From NCBI GenBank assembly GCA_026415235.1, contig JAOAHM010000071.1, positions 1 through 48,149 of the forward strand: a stretch of 48,149 nt of DNA. Reading direction: 5' to 3'. Both the position numbers and the translations under genes were made by a program. The number at the start of each line of letters is the position of its first letter. Positions within the stretch are counted from its first letter, which is position 1. The DNA is from Ignavibacteria bacterium (GTDB lineage: Bacteria; Bacteroidota; Ignavibacteria; Ch128b). A model generated the notes under the pieces. The model saw only the letters and a program-made list of their open reading frames with translations. It did no database searches and was not told where the DNA came from. Of this stretch, positions 9,801 through 17,548 are shown one piece after another.

Positions 9801-10643
9801 ATGCAAACAATCTTAATAACTGGTTCAACTGATGGAATTGGAAAACAAACTGCTCTCGAACTTGCTGACTTAGGTCATCAAATTATTATTCACGGAAGAA
9901 ACGAAGAACGATGTTTGCGAACTTTAGATGAAATACAAAACAAAACGAATAATAGAAATCTTGATTTTGTTGTTGCCGATTTCTCAGAGTTTGAGCCTAT
10001 CAATGAAATGGTTAAAACATTAAATTCAAAATTTGATAAGATTGATGTATTGATAAATAATGCAGGAGTTTTCTTAAATCAAAGAAAAACAAACTCAAAA
10101 GTAATTGAACTTACTTTTATGATTAATCATCTCGCTCACTTTTATCTCACCTATTTGATTTTTGATTTGTTGAAAAATTCTGATGATCCAAGAATAATTA
10201 ATGTCAGTTCAATTGCTCATGAAAGTGCCGACTTCAATAATCATGATTTTCAACTTAAGAAAAATTATTCAGGTTATAGTGCGTATGCTAATTCAAAGCT
10301 TTTTAATTTGTGGTTCACTTACGCTTTGCATAGAAGATTAAAAAACTCAAAGTTCAAAGTGTTTGCACTTCATCCTGGAGTAATTTCAACAAAACTTCTT
10401 TATGCTGGATTTAGAATACAAGGTAGTCCTCTAAATGTTGGTGCAGAAACTCCTGTTTATCTTGCTGTTTCAAATAATCTTAATGATTTGAATGGAAAAT
10501 ATTTTATTAAGAAAAAACCTCAGAAATCTTCGAAATTATCTTATGACGAAAATTTGCAAGAAATTTTTTGGGATTATTCAATTGAGCTTTGTGGATTAGA
10601 AAAAGAAGAAGTTGAGAGAAAATTTTCAAACCATTCAAATTGA
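9801..10643 (+). CDS. Short-chain dehydrogenase/reductase (retinol dehydrogenase-like)
   Basis: This is a 280-residue classical SDR. The Rossmann signature TGSTDGIG is at about residues 7-14; NNAG follows at about 91-94; the catalytic Ser lies in 'INVSSIAHES' and the catalytic YxxxK in 'YSAYANSKLFN'. The HGRNEER turn after beta-2 suggests NADP(H) preference. Overall layout is closest to the RDH/WWOX-like branch, which reduces lipid-derived carbonyls, but the substrate is unknown. It is the last gene in a run of four closely spaced plus-strand genes and ends facing the archaemetzincin gene. Confidence 0.88.
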   Translation: MQTILITGSTDGIGKQTALELADLGHQIIIHGRNEERCLRTLDEIQNKTNNRNLDFVVADFSEFEPINEMVKTLNSKFDKIDVLINNAGVFLNQRKTNSKVIELTFMINHLAHFYLTYLIFDLLKNSDDPRIINVSSIAHESADFNNHDFQLKKNYSGYSAYANSKLFNLWFTYALHRRLKNSKFKVFALHPGVISTKLLYAGFRIQGSPLNVGAETPVYLAVSNNLNDLNGKYFIKKKPQKSSKLSYDENLQEIFWDYSIELCGLEKEEVERKFSNHSN

Positions 10644-10709
10644 TTGATGAATACAAGTTTAATTAAACCATTCACGACTTTAGTTTCTCATCTCATGACA
10701 ATTCAATTT

Positions 10710-11228
10710 TCAAATTATTTTTTCTTTACACCTGTCACAAAAGTTTTCTGATTTTATATCAATCTCATCAACATTTGAAGATGAGTGCATTACACATTCA
10801 AAATTTTGACAATGTCTAAGTCCATAGGTATGACCTAACTCATGATTTATCTCCTTTATTAATCTCGATAGAAATAATTCTTCATTCTGTGGTAAGCCAT
10901 AAAATTCGGGATACAATCTGTGAGCCGAAACCACTGCAGCTTTTCCATTCAGTTGAGCTTCACCAAAGACAAATGTCAAAACAGGAACAAATAAATCGAA
11001 ATCAGTGAGGCTCAAAATCTTATCATAATCATTGTAATATTTAAGTGAGTACTCAAGTAATTTTGTTGAATAATACTGGTCTCGTACTTCAGAATAAATT
11101 TCTGTTAAATCAATGTTTGGAATGAATTGATGCATTTGAAGATTAAAATTTTGATACAATTTTTTTTCTATGATTGGAATAAGTGAAGTTGCATTAAAAT
11201 TAATAAGCAAAACAGCAGCTTTAGGCAT
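10710..11228 (-). CDS. amzA: Archaemetzincin-type zinc metalloprotease
   Basis: The 172-residue product has the archaemetzincin signature: H129-E130-x2-H133-x2-G-x2-H139-C140-x4-C145-x-M147, followed about 16 residues later by C164-x2-C167. The HExxHxxGxxH block binds the catalytic zinc, the Met forms the Met-turn, and four cysteines bind a structural zinc. No signal peptide is seen, so it is probably cytoplasmic. Its start lies only 3 nt after the stop of the NtrC-type regulator, making it the last gene of the respiratory/two-component operon, an unusual position. Biological substrates of archaemetzincins are poorly known. Confidence 0.93.
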   Translation of the reverse strand: MPKAAVLLINFNATSLIPIIEKKLYQNFNLQMHQFIPNIDLTEIYSEVRDQYYSTKLLEYSLKYYNDYDKILSLTDFDLFVPVLTFVFGEAQLNGKAAVVSAHRLYPEFYGLPQNEELFLSRLIKEINHELGHTYGLRHCQNFECVMHSSSNVDEIDIKSENFCDRCKEKII

Positions 11229-11231
11229 AAA

Positions 11232-12575
11232 TCAATTTTTCTTCAAACCATATTTTTTGATTTTGTTATAAAGCGTAACTCTATCAATTTCAAGAGCTGC
11301 TGCTGCTTTCGAAATGTTCCATTCATACTTATTCAAAACTTTTTGAATGTGATTTTTCTCAACTGCTTCGAGAGAATCAGAAATTGTAATGTTATTCTTT
11401 TCAATCAAAAATGGTAAATCGGAAGGTTTAATTTCTGGAGGTTTTCCAACAACCATTGCTCTCTCGATTGCATTTTCAAGTTCACGGACATTGCCAGGCC
11501 AGTGATGATTAAGAAGTATTTCCATTGCTTCATCAGAAATTTTCAATGGAGGCTTATTCATTTGTCGAGCAAATTTCTGAACGAAATAATTTGCGAGAAT
11601 TGGGATATCACTTCTTCGTTCACGAAGTGGTGGAACATAAATAGTAAATACATTTAATCTATAGTAAAGGTCTTCACGGAATTTTCCTTCTTCAACTAAT
11701 TTTTCAAGATTTTCATTTGTTGCAGAGATTAATCGGAAATCAACTTTTACAATTTCATTTCCTCCAACTCTTGTAAATTGTTTTGTTTCAAGAACACGTA
11801 ACAATTCAACTTGCATTTTTGGAGATACACTTCCGACTTCATCAAGGAAAAGTGTTCCACCATTTGCCATTTCAATTTTTCCTTTTCTTCGATATTGTGC
11901 ACCAGTGAATGCACCTTTCTCGTGACCAAATAATTCACTTTCAAGTAATGTTTCTGTAAATGCACCACAATTGACTGGAATGATTGGATAATATCTTCTT
12001 GGTGAATTCATGTGAATTGCACGAGCAATTAACTCTTTTCCAGTTCCGCTCTCACCTCGAATCATAACTGTTGTATCTTGAGGCGCAACAATTTTAATTA
12101 ACTCGAATACTTTTTTCATTTCTGGACTTTCACCAATCAATCCTTCGAAACTGAACATCTCATCAATACTTGTTTTCATTGCAATATTTTCTTTCTTCAA
12201 GGATTTCTGTTTGATTGCATTTTTAATCAAGTGAGATAATTCGTCAGGATCGATTGGTTTAGTTACATAATCAAATGCACCATTCTTCAATGCTTGAACT
12301 GCCGAAGGAACTGATGCATATGCAGTGATAATTATTACAATACATTCAGGATCAATCTCTTTGACTTTTTCAAGTAGTTCGAGACCACTCATCTTTGGCA
12401 TTTTAATGTCAACAAGCATAATATCATACTTACCAGGTTCAAGGTTATACAAGACATCAAAAGCATCAGCAGCTGAACTAACTTGATAACCATCTTCTTC
12501 AAACCAATGTGTTAATGAATCCCTCACAATTTGTTCGTCATCAACAATTAGAATTTTTACATCAGAGTTATTCAT
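11232..12575 (-). CDS. NtrC-family sigma-54-dependent response regulator
   Basis: The 447-residue product has an N-terminal receiver domain with acidic pocket D12/D13, phosphoacceptor D56 in 'DIMLVDIKMPKMSG' and the T-K switch residues. A sigma-54 interaction AAA+ domain follows (about 145-380), with Walker A GESGTGKE (174-181), the sigma-54-contacting GAFTGA loop (221-226) and 'GGTLFLDEV'. A Fis-type helix-turn-helix closes the protein ('ISKAAAALEIDRVTLYNKIKKYG'). An intact GAFTGA means it should activate sigma-54 promoters. It lies 8 nt after the histidine kinase, its likely partner. A sigma-54-like promoter lies at the head of this operon, so autoregulation is plausible. Confidence 0.96.
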   Translation of the reverse strand: MNNSDVKILIVDDEQIVRDSLTHWFEEDGYQVSSAADAFDVLYNLEPGKYDIMLVDIKMPKMSGLELLEKVKEIDPECIVIIITAYASVPSAVQALKNGAFDYVTKPIDPDELSHLIKNAIKQKSLKKENIAMKTSIDEMFSFEGLIGESPEMKKVFELIKIVAPQDTTVMIRGESGTGKELIARAIHMNSPRRYYPIIPVNCGAFTETLLESELFGHEKGAFTGAQYRRKGKIEMANGGTLFLDEVGSVSPKMQVELLRVLETKQFTRVGGNEIVKVDFRLISATNENLEKLVEEGKFREDLYYRLNVFTIYVPPLRERRSDIPILANYFVQKFARQMNKPPLKISDEAMEILLNHHWPGNVRELENAIERAMVVGKPPEIKPSDLPFLIEKNNITISDSLEAVEKNHIQKVLNKYEWNISKAAAALEIDRVTLYNKIKKYGLKKN

Positions 12576-12583
12576 ATTTTACC

Positions 12584-14242
12584 TCATCCAATTTCGCCAA
12601 TAATTTTTTTTGGAAAAATTAATTTAACTGTTGTTCCTTTGTTAACTTCACTTTCAATGTTTATTCTTCCTTGATGTTGTTTCACAATTCCATATACAAC
12701 CGAAAGTCCAAGTCCTGTTCCCTTACCACCAGTTTTTGTCGAAAAGAAAGGTTCGAAGATTTTATTAAGATGTTCTTTGGGAATTCCAACTCCTGTATCT
12801 GAGATATCAACATTAACAAAAGAATCTGTACAATAAACTTTTACTGTAAGTTTTCCACCTTCAGGCATAGCTTCAACTGCGTTTATAAGTATTGCCAACA
12901 AAGCTTGTTGTATTTGATTTTTATCACATTCAAATTCTATGTAGTTGCAACAATAATCTCTTTCAAGCTGAATATTATTCAATTGAAGATGATGATTTAT
13001 TAACATTAAGCTGCGCTCTATGATTGAAATTAAATCATTGACCGAAATATTTTTCTCTGATGTTCGAGAGAATAGTAAGAGGTTTTTGACAATGTTACCG
13101 CATCTTTCGGATTCACTTGCAATCAATTCAAGATAACTGATTATTTTCTTTTTATCTTCATCAGTTATACCATTGTTGAGTTTTCTGATAATTAATTTCG
13201 AATAAGTTAAAATACCTTCCAAAGGATTATTCAATTCATGAGCTACCGTTGCAGAAAGTTTTCCAAGAGATGCGATTCTTTCTATTTGATTAACATGGTC
13301 ATAAATATTTTTAAGTTGTTCTGTTTTTTCTTTTACTTTGATATTCAAACTCTCGTTAAGTGATTTTATTTCATTTAAAGCTTTCTTTAAATGTTCAGAC
13401 ATTTCATTGAAATGTTTTGATAACTCACCAAATTCGTCATTTGAATATAATTTAATTCTGAAATCGTAATTTCCTTTTGCAATTTCTTTCGTACCTTTAA
13501 TCAAATCACGAACTCGAGTGTGAACCATCAACCAAATAAAAATTCCACTAAATAGCGAAACAATGGTTGTTATAAATAATGCATTTAACACATAAGTTTT
13601 TCGATTTCGTATTAGTGCATTATCAACCCATTCTAAAGACATTTGTACATCAATTACACCAAGAATCCTTTGACCAGGGTCATGAGCATGGCAAATCGAA
13701 TTTGAACATTCAGGTTGATTTTCAATTGGAATAATCAAACCAATCACTCGATTTCCATCTGCGCCTTTGAAAATTCTGGTTCTTTCCTCTGAGGTTAGAT
13801 ATAATTTCGGATTTTGTGCTGAATGACATGGATAACATTCGTATGAATTCATATCTACCTTTGTACCTTCCAAGGAGTCCAAATCAGAAAAAGAAATCAC
13901 TCCTCGTTTGTTATAAACATTAATTCTCACAACTTCTGGTTCATTGCCAATCGTATTGATTATTTGATGAACATCTTCTCTTCTATTTAGAAGCATTGAG
14001 TAATGTGCTGAACGCTTAATGATATCACCAGTTCGCACAATATTGTTTTCTACAATTTCCATTATTTGACTGTGATTTTGCCGAATGAGAATAATAGTAG
14101 TGATTGTGAAGATAATTATGAACAAAATAATTAGACTGAGAAATAGCTTGAAAGCTATGGTTTTACAAATTTGAAATTTACAAAGACGCAGGGGAGATTT
14201 TTTGAGTTGTTTAAAATCCATGTAACCGTCTTTTCCTTCCAT
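12584..14242 (-). CDS. Sensor histidine kinase with putative c-type heme sensor domain
   Basis: The product is 552 aa when started at ATG 14242, chosen because AGAGGTGA sits 5 nt upstream; the frame itself extends to a TTG at 14266. TM1 (about 30-54) and TM2 (about 218-241) flank an extracytoplasmic domain holding C136-x2-C139-H140 and C179-x4-C184-H185. Both are possible covalent heme sites, since CX4CH is used in cytochrome c3. HAMP follows, then HisKA with H335 in 'VAHELNNPLEG', and HATPase_c with N ('LINAVEAMPEGG'), DTGVGIP and GTGLGLS boxes. Heme binding is inferred. It sits between a tetraheme cytochrome gene and its regulator, so it probably senses redox state or a heme ligand on the outer face. 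Confidence 0.93.
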   Translation of the reverse strand: MEGKDGYMDFKQLKKSPLRLCKFQICKTIAFKLFLSLIILFIIIFTITTIILIRQNHSQIMEIVENNIVRTGDIIKRSAHYSMLLNRREDVHQIINTIGNEPEVVRINVYNKRGVISFSDLDSLEGTKVDMNSYECYPCHSAQNPKLYLTSEERTRIFKGADGNRVIGLIIPIENQPECSNSICHAHDPGQRILGVIDVQMSLEWVDNALIRNRKTYVLNALFITTIVSLFSGIFIWLMVHTRVRDLIKGTKEIAKGNYDFRIKLYSNDEFGELSKHFNEMSEHLKKALNEIKSLNESLNIKVKEKTEQLKNIYDHVNQIERIASLGKLSATVAHELNNPLEGILTYSKLIIRKLNNGITDEDKKKIISYLELIASESERCGNIVKNLLLFSRTSEKNISVNDLISIIERSLMLINHHLQLNNIQLERDYCCNYIEFECDKNQIQQALLAILINAVEAMPEGGKLTVKVYCTDSFVNVDISDTGVGIPKEHLNKIFEPFFSTKTGGKGTGLGLSVVYGIVKQHQGRINIESEVNKGTTVKLIFPKKIIGEIG

Positions 14243-14298
14243 CACAATCACCTCTCTTCCATACAAACTTAATCATAATTAGAGAGGTAACAAAAAGA

Positions 14299-14349
14299 GA
14301 AAGTCCGGTTATCCCTCACCACTTAAATCCACAGCACAACCGGACTTTC
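14299..14349 (-). terminator. Hairpin between cytochrome and kinase genes (terminator or attenuator)
   Basis: A perfect 12-bp inverted repeat (GAAAGTCCGGTT at 14299-14310, AACCGGACTTTC at 14338-14349) encloses a 27-nt loop. Read on the minus strand the second arm is followed by a T-rich run (TCTTTTTG). It begins 12 nt after the cytochrome stop and ends before the kinase start. It could partly terminate transcription or protect mRNA ends, making the kinase and regulator genes less expressed than the structural genes. The loop is longer than in classic rho-independent terminators. Confidence 0.55.
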
Positions 14350-14361
14350 GAAAAAATTAGA

Positions 14362-14880
14362 TTATTGATGTTTCACTTTTTCCCAATCTTTCTTGTAGTT
14401 AAATCCAACATAAGTTGGACTTTCAGGGTTGTGACATTTTTTACAGATTGTTTCGTCGTTCTTTCCTATCACAAGACCGAGTTTGAAACCTTCTTCTCTC
14501 TTATCTTTACCATGTTTACTCTTGTAAGCTGATCCAGGACCATGACAAGCTTCACAAGTTACTCCATCTTCTTTCTTATTTGTTGGCATCATTTGTTCAC
14601 CAGGGAAATAACCTGTTGCATGACATTTGAGACATTGTGGAGCTTCGGTTGGGTCAACTTTTAGATTCATTTTCTTAGCAATTTCTTTCGACTTTTCTGA
14701 TTTTAATGTATTGAACGCTTGAGCATGTTTAGTCTTCAACCAATTCTCATAAACCATCTTTCCTTTTTCACCTTTGTGACAAGCCATGCAGGTTTTTACA
14801 CCTACATATTTGTTTTGAGCTAAAAGATTGGTTGAGTAGACTAAAACTAACGACAAGAAAAGCACAATTAAATTTTTCAT
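14362..14880 (-). CDS. Periplasmic tetraheme cytochrome c (c554-like)
   Basis: The 172-residue product starts with a signal peptide (about 1-21, ending LLAQ) and has four CxxCH heme sites: C31-H35, C83-H87, C109-H113 and C146-H150. 'VGVKTCMACH', 'WLKTKHAQAF' and 'GVTCEACHGPGSAY' are typical of the cytochrome c554-related multiheme family, in which additional His residues serve as distal ligands. It is predicted to be a soluble periplasmic electron carrier. It follows the second GcvH-fold gene by 9 nt, with GGGAG before its ATG. In context it is the likely electron donor or acceptor of the membrane FeS/NrfD module. Confidence 0.93.
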   Translation of the reverse strand: MKNLIVLFLSLVLVYSTNLLAQNKYVGVKTCMACHKGEKGKMVYENWLKTKHAQAFNTLKSEKSKEIAKKMNLKVDPTEAPQCLKCHATGYFPGEQMMPTNKKEDGVTCEACHGPGSAYKSKHGKDKREEGFKLGLVIGKNDETICKKCHNPESPTYVGFNYKKDWEKVKHQ

Positions 14881-14889
14881 AATTACTCC

Positions 14890-15579
14890 CTATATTTTTT
14901 TGTTGAACAATAATTTTAGCAATTGGTAATATTCTTGTGAATTTAATTCACTTAAATAATTTTTAATGATTTCACCACCATCAGGTAGTGTATTTGGCAT
15001 ATTTGGATAAGAAAATTTCTTCAGCAAATATTCTCTTAGAATCTGATTATCTCGATTTTTCAAACTTTCATAATCTGAAATCAAGTCAATTTTCAACTCA
15101 CTTTCGCACTTAACTTTGATAAGTTCAATATCCAATGGATTTTGTTCGAAGAATAAAATTGGTTTGTTCTTAAGACTTTGATTAATCCATACGACTACAC
15201 CATCCAAAGGAGAATAAAATCCAATCGCACCAAATGAACCAATAAACCAAAGAAAAGTTTTGCCCTTGAACAACTTTGTACCAATTTCAGGGAAAGAAAT
15301 CGTACAATTTTTGTCAATTAATTTTTGTGCAAAATCATCAAGACCAAGTGCGACATAATTATCTTTAACATCTAACCAAATATGATTTAGCGTAAAAACA
15401 AGATTTCTATTGTTCGAATTTTTTGAAGTAATTTCTTCTATCTGATAAGTTGATTTTTCTTGTTTTATAGCTTTATCGAAAGGACAATTCTCACAATCAA
15501 AATTCCTATCACATAACTTATATTCTACATAACCAACTTCCATCCAAATACATTTTTGAGTTGGCATATTAACACTCAT
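14890..15579 (-). CDS. GcvH-fold protein with Cys-rich N-terminus, no lipoyl lysine
   Basis: This 229-residue protein has three parts. Residues 10-36 hold a Cys motif (C10, C23, C29, C32 in 'CIWM...YKLCDRNFDCENC'). Residues 60-155 resemble glycine cleavage H protein ('LNHIWLDV', 'ALGLDDFAQKL', 'SFPEIGTKLFKGK', 'YSPLDGVVVWIN', 'NPLDIEL'). A helical tail contains 'TLPDGGEIIKNYLSEL'. The turn that carries lipoyl-Lys in H protein reads WFIGSFGAIGFYSP and has no lysine, so it cannot be lipoylated there. It overlaps the NrfD gene by 4 nt. It is not an ordinary GcvH; an accessory or redox-scaffold role in the complex is inferred. The four cysteines may bind a metal or an FeS cluster. Confidence 0.8.
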   Translation of the reverse strand: MSVNMPTQKCIWMEVGYVEYKLCDRNFDCENCPFDKAIKQEKSTYQIEEITSKNSNNRNLVFTLNHIWLDVKDNYVALGLDDFAQKLIDKNCTISFPEIGTKLFKGKTFLWFIGSFGAIGFYSPLDGVVVWINQSLKNKPILFFEQNPLDIELIKVKCESELKIDLISDYESLKNRDNQILREYLLKKFSYPNMPNTLPDGGEIIKNYLSELNSQEYYQLLKLLFNKKI

Positions 15580-16766
15580 GGTTTAATGGTTTCTGTTCGT
15601 AATTCTTCGTCGGTTACAATTTCAAATTCGACGGGAATTGTCTCTTTAGTTTTCTCATAAACTGGTAAATATTGAACAGCTAAATTAAAGATTACAACAC
15701 CAATTGTAACCAAGAATAATGTTACAATGATTTCATAAACTGATGGGAAGTATGAAACTCCAGCAGTAGCTTGTAATGAAGTTACGCTCACATTCAATCT
15801 ATTCAACAAAAATCCACCAATTACAAAACATGCTGAAATAAAAAGTCCCAAACGGTTCAATCTTATTTTGTTTTGAGATAATAAAACAATTGGAATGATT
15901 GCACCAATTAAAATTTCTAACCAGAATAGATAAGTCTCAACAGAATTCACAAACAACAAATTCAACTTGTCATTAAGTAATAAATCCATAAATCTCCAAG
16001 TTAAATAAGCACTCATCACTACAACTATCCATCTACCGATATCAGAAACCAATTCAAACTCAAGATTCTTTTTGAATGCTTTTGCGCTCAAATAAGATTC
16101 AAAAATTATCATCGCACAACCTACACCAATTGCACTGAGATAAAAAAACCAAGGCAAATTTGTTGAATACCACAAAGGATGCATTTTTGTTGGAACTATC
16201 AGATAAAGTGCTCCAAGTGATGATTGATGTAAAGTCGAAAGTAAAATACCAATCACTACAAGCGGAATCGTTATAGCCTTAATGACTTTAAGAATTTTTT
16301 CAACATTAAATTTTTCAAGAATAACAGGTGAAAATTCGAGAAATAGGACTGTAGTATAAAGCATAACACACCAAGCAACTTCAAACATAACTGACCTTGG
16401 GTTCCACATAATAATCGCATGCCAAATTGCCCATGGTCTTCCTAAATCAATTAACAATGCCAAAATCACTAAAAGATAACCGAGAAATGCTGTTAATATT
16501 GTTGGACGAATTATTGGTTTGAATTTTTTGATATTAAAAATGTATACAATTGCACACAATGTAAATCCACCTGCTGCCATTCCTACACCACAAAGAATAT
16601 CAAATCCAATCCATAATCCCCAAGGAAAATGATCATTTAAATTTGTAACAGCAGCGAGTCCACCAGTAAATCTTATGTAGATTGTATAAATTCCAAGAAT
16701 AAAAATTACGGTAGCTACAACTTTCCAGAAAGTTGGTTTTAATAATCTTTCAATTACTCGATTCAT
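15576..16766 (-). CDS. HybB/NrfD-type integral membrane subunit
   Basis: This 396-residue polytopic protein has about ten hydrophobic helices. It fits the HybB branch of the NrfD/PsrC family: 'FPWGLWIGFDILCGVGMAAGGF', 'LLIDLGRPWAIWH', 'STLHQSSLGALYLI' and 'HPLWYSTNLPWFFYLSAIGVG' are characteristic. Such subunits exchange electrons between a peripheral FeS protein and the quinone pool, in some complexes with charge translocation. ATGA overlaps at both ends tie it to the ferredoxin gene before it and the GcvH-fold gene after it. No hydrogenase or molybdopterin catalytic subunit is nearby. Confidence 0.92.
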   Translation of the reverse strand: MNRVIERLLKPTFWKVVATVIFILGIYTIYIRFTGGLAAVTNLNDHFPWGLWIGFDILCGVGMAAGGFTLCAIVYIFNIKKFKPIIRPTILTAFLGYLLVILALLIDLGRPWAIWHAIIMWNPRSVMFEVAWCVMLYTTVLFLEFSPVILEKFNVEKILKVIKAITIPLVVIGILLSTLHQSSLGALYLIVPTKMHPLWYSTNLPWFFYLSAIGVGCAMIIFESYLSAKAFKKNLEFELVSDIGRWIVVVMSAYLTWRFMDLLLNDKLNLLFVNSVETYLFWLEILIGAIIPIVLLSQNKIRLNRLGLFISACFVIGGFLLNRLNVSVTSLQATAGVSYFPSVYEIIVTLFLVTIGVVIFNLAVQYLPVYEKTKETIPVEFEIVTDEELRTETIKP

Positions 16767-17533
16767 TCTTCACCTCTTTTATTTTTCCTTTCTTCGAATT
16801 TCTCACGAGCAATTTCATTCTTTCTATTTGTGAGCCAATAAAATCCTGTCAACAAAACACCACCAACCGTAACCAATGTTGGAATTTTTGAAAGTGCCTC
16901 GTGAGTGAAATTTGGAAGAGCTGTTTTAATAAGCTTAGTATTAAATCCAAGCTGTTCAAACGGAACTGGTGAAATGTACAATACGGATGTACCACCAACT
17001 TCTTCCAATCCATAAATATGTTGATAGTATTTATCTGGATTTTCAGCAAGTTTTTGTTTTGCAAGCTTAATCATCTCATCACGGTCACCAAACATAGTTG
17101 CACCAGTTGGACATGCTTCTGCGCAAGCAGGTAAATTTCCTTCCCTTACTCTATCATAACACATGATACACTTTTGTACTCTTGGTGTGAGACTTCCCCA
17201 TTCATATCTTGGAATTTGAAATGGACATGCTTGCATACAATATCTACAACCAAGACACTTCGATTCATCATAAAGTACAGCACCAATATCAGTTTTTGTA
17301 AATGCACCAACAGGACAAACTGAAACACATGTGGGCTCTTCACAATGCTTGCACATTACTCTTACATAATAATCACCTCTCTGCTCAACAATTGTATAAG
17401 TTTTATCTGAAAGTGTATCTCTTAAAGGGTCATCTGAAGTTTTTGGAAGATTATTTTGTTCTTTGCAAGCTTCGTAGCAGGCTCCACAGCCCACACACTC
17501 AGAGATATCAATTAAAAATGCTTTCTTTGACAT
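16763..17533 (-). CDS. Membrane-anchored 4x[4Fe-4S] ferredoxin, HybA-like
   Basis: The 256-residue product contains four cysteine sets typical of DmsB/HybA/FdnH-type electron-transfer subunits: CVGCGACYEAC (C13-C23), CKHC...CVSVCP, CLGCRYCMQACP, and CIMC...CAEACP. A hydrophobic helix near 216-236 ('TLVTVGGVLLTGFYWLTN') and a basic tail anchor it in the membrane, as in HybA and FdnH. Unlike HybA it has no Tat signal: the protein opens directly with 'MSKKAFLIDISECVGC', so it probably faces the cytoplasm unless carried by a partner. GAAGGAG precedes its ATG. It pairs with the HybB/NrfD-type subunit encoded next. Confidence 0.93.
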   Translation of the reverse strand: MSKKAFLIDISECVGCGACYEACKEQNNLPKTSDDPLRDTLSDKTYTIVEQRGDYYVRVMCKHCEEPTCVSVCPVGAFTKTDIGAVLYDESKCLGCRYCMQACPFQIPRYEWGSLTPRVQKCIMCYDRVREGNLPACAEACPTGATMFGDRDEMIKLAKQKLAENPDKYYQHIYGLEEVGGTSVLYISPVPFEQLGFNTKLIKTALPNFTHEALSKIPTLVTVGGVLLTGFYWLTNRKNEIAREKFEERKNKRGEE

Positions 17534-17548
17534 GCTCTACTCCTTCAA

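Noticed and set aside
10657-10668. Palindrome GTTTAATTAAAC between the convergent SDR and archaemetzincin genes
   Set aside because: There is no loop and no T-run, and a 12-bp AT palindrome is expected by chance in such AT-rich DNA.
14890-15579. Annotation as a glycine cleavage H protein
   Set aside because: The lipoyl lysine is missing, extra Cys-rich and C-terminal regions are present, and no gcvT or gcvP is nearby.
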